Below the pieces are notes generated by a model. That model saw nothing but the letters and a program-made list of their open reading frames with translations. It did no database searches and was not told the origin of the DNA. DNA of 64,000 nt, from the NCBI GenBank assembly GCA_966212505.1, contig CBIHRS010000009.1:1-64000 (forward strand), in the 5' to 3' direction. This document shows, one piece after another, positions 52,501-64,000 of the stretch. Numbering within the stretch: position 1 is the stretch's first letter; each line of letters starts with the position of its first letter. Source of the stretch: CAMLIZ01 sp966212505. GTDB lineage: Bacteria; Pseudomonadota; Gammaproteobacteria; Burkholderiales; Burkholderiaceae_C. Position numbers and translations under genes: made by a program.

Positions 52501-55299
52501 CTCCGGTTGCTCCAGCAGCCGCGATTCGATCTCGCCCAGCTCGATGCGCAGGCCCCGGATCTTCACCTGGTGGTCGTTCCGTCCCAGGTACTCGATCGCG
52601 CCGTCGGCACGCCAGCGGCCCAGGTCACCGGTGCGGTACATGCGGCCGCGCGGATCGGGGCTGAACGGATCGGGCACGAAGCGCTCGGCCGTGAGCTCCG
52701 GCCGATGCAGGTAGCCTCGCCCGACGCCGACGCCGCCGATGTGGATCTCGCCTGCCACGCCGATCGGCACCGGCCGGCCGCGCGCATCGAGCACGTAGAG
52801 CCGCAGGTTGGCGATCGGCCGGCCGATCGGCACCGGCTCGTGCGGCGCGCCCGGCTCGCAGCGCCAGAAGCTCACGTCCACCGCGGCCTCGGTCGGTCCG
52901 TAGAGGTTGTGCAAGGCCGCGTGCGGCAGTGCCGCCAGGCACTGGTTCTTCAACGGCGCCGGCAGGGCCTCGCCACTGCAGAACACATGCCGCAGGCTGG
53001 CACCGCCCTGCCCATCGCCATGCGCAAGGAACACCTGCAGCATCGACGGCACGAAGTGCAGCACCGTGATGCGCTCCGATTCGATCAGGCCGGCGAGGTA
53101 GGCCGGATCCTGGTGCCCGCCGGGCCGCGCAATGATCAGGCGCGCACCGACCATCAGCGGCCAGAAGAACTCCCACACTGACACGTCGAAGCCGAACGGC
53201 GTTTTCTGCAGCACGCGGTCCTCGGGCGTGAGCGGATAGGCCTGCTGCATCCACGTCAAACGATTGACGACCGCCCGGTGCTCGTTCATCGCCCCCTTGG
53301 GCTGTCCGGTGGAGCCTGAGGTGTAGATCACGTAGGCCAGCTGCGAAGCCTGTGCACCGGCCGCATCGGGATCGGTGGCCGGCTGGGCCGCGCACGCGGC
53401 TTCGTCGTCGAGCGCGAGCAGCGGCGCGGTGCAGCCCGACAGGCGCGGCAGCAGCGCCGACTGCGCCAGCACCAGCCGCGGCGCCGCGTCGGTGACCATG
53501 TAGACGAGCCGGTCGGCGGGATAGCCGGGATCGAGCGGCACGTAGGCGCCGCCGGCCTTGAGCACGCCGAGCAGGCCGACCACCATCTCCAGGCTGCGCT
53601 CGGCGCACACGCCCACACGCACGTCGGGGCCCACGCCGCGCTCGCGCAGTGCGTGCGCAAGCCGGTTGGCCCGCGCGTTCAGCGCGGCATAGCTCAGCGT
53701 GTCGCTGCCGAAGGCGAGCGCCATCGCATCGGGCGTGCGCCGCGCCTGGGACTCGAACAGCTGGTGCACCAGCAAGCCATCGGGGAACGGCGTCTGCGTG
53801 GCGTTGAAGCCCTGCAGCACCTGCTGCCGCTCGCTGCCGCCCATCAGCTCGATGTCGTCGCAGGCCTGCGCGGGCGCATACGACATCTGGCGCAGCACGT
53901 TCGCGAAGTGGCCTGCCCAGCGTTCAATGGTCGTGCGGTCGAACAGGTCGCTCGCATAGACCAGGCTGCCGGTGATCTCGCCGCCCGATTCGCCCAGCGC
54001 CAGCGAGAGGTCGAACTGCGCGGTGTCGGCACTGCTGGCCAGCGGCTGCAGCGTGAGCCCGGGCAGCTTCAGCTCGCCCAGCGGCGGGTTCTGCAGCAGC
54101 ATGACCTGGAACAGCGGATGGTGGCCGAGGCTGCGCTCGGGCCGCAGCGCCTCGACCATCTGCTGGAACGGCACGTCGTGGTTGGCGAACGCCGCCTGCG
54201 TGACCTGGCGCGCCTGCGCCAGCAGCTCCAGCACCGTGGGCCGGCCTGCCAGGCTCAGGCGCAGCGGCAGCGTGGTCGCGAACAGGCCGACCAGGCCCTG
54301 CACCGACTCGGGCTCGCGGTTGGCCGACGCGGTCCCGATCACTACGTCGTCCTGTCCGCTCAGGCGCGACAACGTGAGCGCCCAGGCCGCCTGCAGCGTC
54401 ATGAACAGCGTGGTGCCAGCCTGCCGCGCAAGCTGCATCACGGCGGCCGACAGCTGCGCGTCGAGCCGCACCGGCAGGCGGGCGCCGGCATAGCTCTGTT
54501 GCGCCGGCCGCGGGCGGTCGGTGGGCAGGCTCAGCAGCGCGGGCGCGCCGGCCAGGTGGTTCTTCCAGTGGTCGAGCTGGCGCTGCAGCGCCGGGTCGTC
54601 CACGCGCCGGCGTTGCCACTGCGCATAGTCGGCGTACTGCAGCGGCAGGGCCGGCAGCGGATTGGGTCGCGACTGCAGCGCCGCCTCGTACAGCGCGGCC
54701 ACCTCGCGGACCAGCACGCCGATCGACCAGCCGTCGGCGATGATGTGGTGCAGCGTCAGCACCAGCACGTGGGCCTGCTCGCCGAGCCTGAAGAGGCTGC
54801 AGCGCATCAGCGGTCCGGTGGCCAGGTCGAAGGGCCGCGCCACCTCGTCCTTGATGTCGCGCTGCAACTGCGTCTCCTGCTCGCGCGCCGCCAGCGCCGA
54901 CAGGTCGACCACGCGCAGCACCGGCGTGCCGCGCTCGGCGATCACCTGCACCGGCGAACCGTCGACGCTCGCGAAATGAGTGCGCAGCGTCTCGTGGCGC
55001 TGCACCAGCATCTGCAGCGTGCGCTCCAGCGCACGCCGGTCCAGCGGTCCGGCGAGCCGCATCGCGGCAGGAATGTGATAGGCCGCGCTCGCGCCTTCCA
55101 TGCGCGACAGGAACCACAGCCGCTGCTGCGCATGCGACAGCGGCAGCGGGCCGCTGCGGTCAGCCGGCGGAATGGCCTCGGCCGCCCCGCTGCGGGCGGT
55201 GCCGGCCTGCTTCAGCCGCCGCAGCAGCAGTTCGCGGCGCAAGGCCTCCACGCCACCGGCCTCGGCACCCTGTTCGACGCCGCTCTTCAGTTCATCCAT
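43519..55299 (-). CDS. Nonribosomal peptide synthetase NRPS-A (Ser-Gly-N-Me-Gly, thioesterase)
   Basis: A 3926-residue, three-module synthetase: C1 (residues 45-480, HHIIADG), A1 (525-1010), T1 (LGGHSLL, 1056), C2 (1145-1570, unusual HQIIDDN), A2 (1590-2085), T2 (2147), C3 (2200-2640, HHIISDD), A3 (2650-3115) with an N-methyltransferase insert (EIGVGAG near 3188), T3 (3610) and a type I thioesterase (GWSAGG near 3743, GNHRTIM near the end). Ten-residue codes read by eye are DVWHFSLVDK for A1 (serine) and DILQLGVIWK for A2 and A3 (glycine, one position from the known glycine code). With the methyltransferase, module 3 should give sarcosine. It follows NRPS-B by 42 bases and releases the chain. 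No epimerisation domain is seen. Confidence 0.95.
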   Translation of the reverse strand: MDELKSGVEQGAEAGGVEALRRELLLRRLKQAGTARSGAAEAIPPADRSGPLPLSHAQQRLWFLSRMEGASAAYHIPAAMRLAGPLDRRALERTLQMLVQRHETLRTHFASVDGSPVQVIAERGTPVLRVVDLSALAAREQETQLQRDIKDEVARPFDLATGPLMRCSLFRLGEQAHVLVLTLHHIIADGWSIGVLVREVAALYEAALQSRPNPLPALPLQYADYAQWQRRRVDDPALQRQLDHWKNHLAGAPALLSLPTDRPRPAQQSYAGARLPVRLDAQLSAAVMQLARQAGTTLFMTLQAAWALTLSRLSGQDDVVIGTASANREPESVQGLVGLFATTLPLRLSLAGRPTVLELLAQARQVTQAAFANHDVPFQQMVEALRPERSLGHHPLFQVMLLQNPPLGELKLPGLTLQPLASSADTAQFDLSLALGESGGEITGSLVYASDLFDRTTIERWAGHFANVLRQMSYAPAQACDDIELMGGSERQQVLQGFNATQTPFPDGLLVHQLFESQARRTPDAMALAFGSDTLSYAALNARANRLAHALRERGVGPDVRVGVCAERSLEMVVGLLGVLKAGGAYVPLDPGYPADRLVYMVTDAAPRLVLAQSALLPRLSGCTAPLLALDDEAACAAQPATDPDAAGAQASQLAYVIYTSGSTGQPKGAMNEHRAVVNRLTWMQQAYPLTPEDRVLQKTPFGFDVSVWEFFWPLMVGARLIIARPGGHQDPAYLAGLIESERITVLHFVPSMLQVFLAHGDGQGGASLRHVFCSGEALPAPLKNQCLAALPHAALHNLYGPTEAAVDVSFWRCEPGAPHEPVPIGRPIANLRLYVLDARGRPVPIGVAGEIHIGGVGVGRGYLHRPELTAERFVPDPFSPDPRGRMYRTGDLGRWRADGAIEYLGRNDHQVKIRGLRIELGEIESRLLEQPEIDEAVVVVRDDGAGDQRLVAYVVPPAGVPLETPALGLEALRTRLRQALPDYMLPSAVVPLPALPLSPNGKLDRKALPAPAQGAVQDAEFEPPEGVAEQRLAAIWREVLQIERVGRHDNFFDLGGHSLLAVKVIERVRQAGARLDVASIFTAPTLSALAARIEAAGPAAQPAPPNLIPPGSQEITPAMLPLVALAKAEIDRIVAKVPGGAANVQDIYPLAPLQQGILFHHMLSERHDPYVLPMLMAFDAREPLDALLRALQAAIDRHDILRTAIAWRGIEQPVQVVLREASLRIGTFELEAGRDPVAQLRERMTPQAVRRIDLEQAPLIEIDIAAHPAGPQWFALARAHQIIDDNTSLKLLSRELFALHAGRADLLQPPVPFRDFVAHASSRSGAAGAEAYFRAQLGAIDEPTVLFGCHDVHGNGHALAEGEAPLDAALARRLREAARRSGVSTAALFHAAWGLVAARASGRDEVVFGSVFSGRLQGTPGADRAVGPLINTLPVRLSVGSDNALQWALQAQRALVGLMPHEQTSLALAQRCSSVPAGTPLFNSVLNYRHNDGELDGRQMIDAMAAQGMRLIRNQERTNYPFWLDVDDFGSGFKLIARADEAVSPQRVLGMMQAALASLADALEQRPDAPAATLAVLPPAEREQVLRTWNDTVREHEPPHLVHALIEQQARRSPDAVAVEFEGQALSHGELNERANRLAHHLRGLGVGPDELVAIHVERGLELVVALLGTLKAGGAYVPLDPGYPNERLAYMLQDAKPRAVLTQQRFEAEVRVSDAPVVLLDAHWPEIARQPATDLQPEAIGLTPEHLAYVIYTSGSTGNPKGVMVPHRGVCNLLQAMREQPGLQAHDRLLALTTISFDIAALEIYLPLLCGARLRLASREQARDAQQLAQLVDDWQATVMQATPSTWRMLVSAQWAGRPGLKALCGGEALDSELSAQLRPRVGQLWNVYGPTETTIWSTAMRVDEHSSAGQAAEPIGRPIDNTQIYIFDARQQPVPVGVAGEIHIGGAGVVRGYLRRDALTAERFVADPFGSEAGARLYKTGDLGRWRADGVIEYLGRNDHQVKIRGFRIELGEIEAQLGRHPLVKQAVVVAREDVRHDKRLVAYLTLRDEEALAPDADSLRAHLKQALPDYMLPSAFVVLVALPLTANGKLDRRALPAPDEGGLRAAAYEAPQGETEQALAAVWADTLQAERVGRHDSFFELGGHSLLAMQMVTRVQHALGRSVALRALFESPRLLDFAQRVEAAEFGELGAIEHADRSQPLQLSWAQQRLWFLDQFEGSGAAYHVPGAVRMVGELRLDALEATLQALVDRHETLRTSFDAIDGRPVQRIAAQGPFLLRHTDLVELPRAEAEAQVRRLAVQEIEQRFDLRSGQLVRARLVRLAPQEHVLLLTMHHIISDDWSMDVVVREVAALYTAFAQGRQAVLPPLPVQYADYAQWQRRWLTGDALQRQLEHWKAHLAGAPALLSLPTDRPRPALQSYAGGRVGFTIDAAVSRRLRALAQEAGATLFMTLHAAWAVLLSRLSGQDDVVIGTAVANRQRTEVENLIGFFVNTLALRARLDDKPTVRELLQRTKGAALAAFANQDVPFEQVVEALKPPRSLSHSPVFQVMLLMQNAPRMALQLPGLQLSPLEGSTSHAQFDLTLSLLESGDEISGSFTYASDLFDRETIARWASHFCTLLQSMAEQPYMPVDALPLLPPAGREQVLHTWNDTVREHEPPHLVHALIEQQARRSPDAVAVEFEGQALSHGELNERANRLAHHLRGLGVGPDELVAIHVERGLELVVALLGTLKAGGAYVPLDPGYPNERLAYMLQDAKPRAVLTQQRFEAEVRVSDAPVVLLDAHWPEIARQPATDLQPEAIGLTPEHLAYVIYTSGSTGNPKGVMVPHRGVCNLLQAMREQPGLQAHDRLLALTTISFDIAALEIYLPLLCGARLRLASREQARDAQQLAQLVDDWQATVMQATPSTWRMLVSAQWAGRPGLKALCGGEALDSELSAQLRPRVGQLWNVYGPTETTIWSTAMRVDEHSSAGQAAEPIGRPIDNTQIYIFDARQQPVPVGVAGEIHIGGAGVVRGYLRRDALTAERFVADPFGSEAGARLYKTGDLGRWRADGVIEYLGRNDHQVKIRGFRIELGEIEAQLGRHPLVKQAVVVAREDVRHDKRLVAYLTLRDDAPAEAGGTAHVQQTAALWDEIYRASAAPEAAAQDNFAGWNSSYDGEPMSAAEMQEWRDATVGRIVALRPRRILEIGVGAGLLFWKLLPHCEAYWGTDISQSQLQKLRHAVQARSELQGRVELLQREAADFSGLPQGFFDTVVINSVIQYFPDVAYLEQVLRAAVGLVAPGGSVFVGDVRHLRLLRTFKRAIHAGRAQPEADTALVRRMADAAVAAEEELLLDPAFFPALATQMPRACGVDLRVKAHSTDNELTRHRYDVVLRVEPAAPRSFAGLPSLPWTPQADLRQQLAAAGAQGLRLTGVPNRRLAGELAASRLLEAGAPMAQVQQQLTAPQEVEPAFAEIAAAAGLELHSTWTTQREDGALDLVFARAADGAGAEVVDLFRPSAAAQALAELANDPRAERRTAEAVRVLRGHLQASLPEHMVPAGFVVLPQLPLTPNGKLDRAALPDPLAHRVPAQRFEAPQGHMEERLAAIWREVLGLDAIGRHDSFFDLGGHSLLAVQMVAEVRKRFDREVPVRTLFSASTLALFATALDQAQGNDPGQGSNLVCLRRQGTEPPLFLVHPVGGEIGYARELAAHLDPQVPVYGFAASGFLDGEQPQQSIEAMATRYLAAMQRLRPAGPYRVAGWSAGGTIAYEIARQLAAQGEPAAFVGLIDTPCDPQGVYADGGVDQEVLLRNLPARVSAPQRAEIEAMAAQGDLEAVLAYCRQAGLVSEAVSRETVERHLRVRRAIAEAAQRYRAEPLAQPVALFIAADELRDDPSQGWKRLLADRLQAVIVGGNHRTIMAPPHISALGAALSRALTSHPFHTT
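44815..45955 (-). other. N-methyltransferase insert in A3 of NRPS-A
   Basis: About 380 residues inserted between core motifs A8 and A10 of the third adenylation domain. The SAM-binding motif ILEIGVGAGLLFWKLL and the block VINSVIQYFPDVAYLEQVL are typical of NRPS N-methyltransferases. The A domain resumes after it (LPEHMVPAGFVVLPQLPLTP). The insert begins exactly where the 1.35-kb repeat shared with A2 ends. Confidence 0.88.
45956..47307 (-). repeat. 1352-base direct repeat, copy in A3 of NRPS-A
   Basis: This copy covers the A3 domain from its first residues (about 2664) to just after A8 (about 3114). It is the same as 49142-50493 (offset 3186) wherever I compared, including every antisense translation spanning it. 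Mismatches begin at 47308 (A for C) on one side and with divergent sequence below 45956 on the other. Confidence 0.9.
49142..50493 (-). repeat. 1352-base direct repeat, copy in A2 of NRPS-A
   Basis: Partner of 45956-47307, covering residues about 1602-2052 of the same protein (A2 from its start to A8). Beyond A8 this copy continues as a normal adenylation domain (EEALAPDADSLRAHLKQ) without a methyltransferase. Identity over this length between two domains points to very recent duplication or gene conversion. Confidence 0.9.
50590..51870 (-). other. C2 of NRPS-A: unusual condensation domain lacking second catalytic His
   Basis: The active-site motif, normally HHxxxDG, reads HQIIDDN. Aligned with its sister domain in NRPS-B (HHLVSDN) the second His is Gln and the Gly is Asn. 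Other subclass marks are DIYPLAPLQQGILFHHML, FGSVFSGRLQG, LINTLPVRL and LFNSVLNYRHN. It accepts the chain ending in Ser. Relatives placed after Ser or Thr modules have been linked to dehydration (dehydroalanine), so Ser may be modified here. Confidence 0.7.
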
Positions 55300-55341
55300 C
55301 GCTGCCTACCCTGTTCTCTTTGTGTCTGTCGCTTGTTCGAT

Positions 55342-64000
<8,659 letters not shown>

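Overview
The window is GC-rich (roughly two thirds G+C in the coding parts) and looks like a betaproteobacterial chromosome, most likely Burkholderiales. This is inferred from gene families, codon bias and Shine-Dalgarno-type starts. No rRNA or tRNA is present to settle it.

1-15.9 kb: a nitrogen-scavenging locus of two divergent operons around a 269-bp intergenic region (6401-6669). The leftward operon encodes a BMP-type ABC importer, a biuret hydrolase (BiuH), a second related cysteine hydrolase that fits a triuret hydrolase, and the start of an allophanate hydrolase (AtzF, cut by the window edge). The rightward operon encodes a NitT/TauT-type ABC importer, a NikR-like regulator, a TorF-type outer-membrane protein, two DUF1989 proteins (carboxyguanidine deiminase type) and a biotin-dependent urea/guanidine carboxylase. 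Both arms converge on allophanate. I see a sigma54-type -24/-12 element facing each operon, which implies nitrogen control.

16-22.5 kb: a lower-GC, probably acquired block on the minus strand. It holds a DUF4019 protein, a helical-repeat secreted protein, a membrane protein with a PEGA-like end, an M48-like metalloprotease and a further unknown exported protein. Long gaps flank the block.

22.5-30.1 kb: a GloVer-repeat secreted protein, an ECF sigma factor facing a large Ser/Thr kinase with a helical C-terminus, and a divergent S8 (subtilase) lipoprotein.

30.2-36.1 kb: a compact RiPP locus of graspetide (omega-ester/amide peptide) type. It has a 61-residue precursor with a Gly-Gly leader and a Thr/Ser/Lys/Asp-rich core, one MvdC/MvdD-like ATP-grasp ligase, a PpiC-related peptide maturation protein, an HlyD-type adaptor and a C39-peptidase ABC exporter. 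The core carries a microviridin-like TxKxP-x-D motif with the Ser position replaced. This is the best candidate for an undescribed small system.

36.1-41.3 kb: a loose, gap-rich stretch with two DUF2867 genes, a SnoaL-like protein and a GT-B glycosyltransferase.

41.3-64 kb: a minus-strand NRPS operon, NRPS-B (partial), NRPS-A, UppP and MATE exporter. Specificity codes read from the A domains give unassigned-Asp-Thr (NRPS-B) then Ser-Gly-N-methyl-Gly and a thioesterase (NRPS-A). Two condensation domains are of an unusual DN-type subclass, one having lost the second His. The two Gly A domains share a 1.35-kb segment that looks identical in DNA. UppP and MATE are translationally coupled to the synthetase and suggest self-protection against a peptide acting on the undecaprenyl-phosphate cycle.
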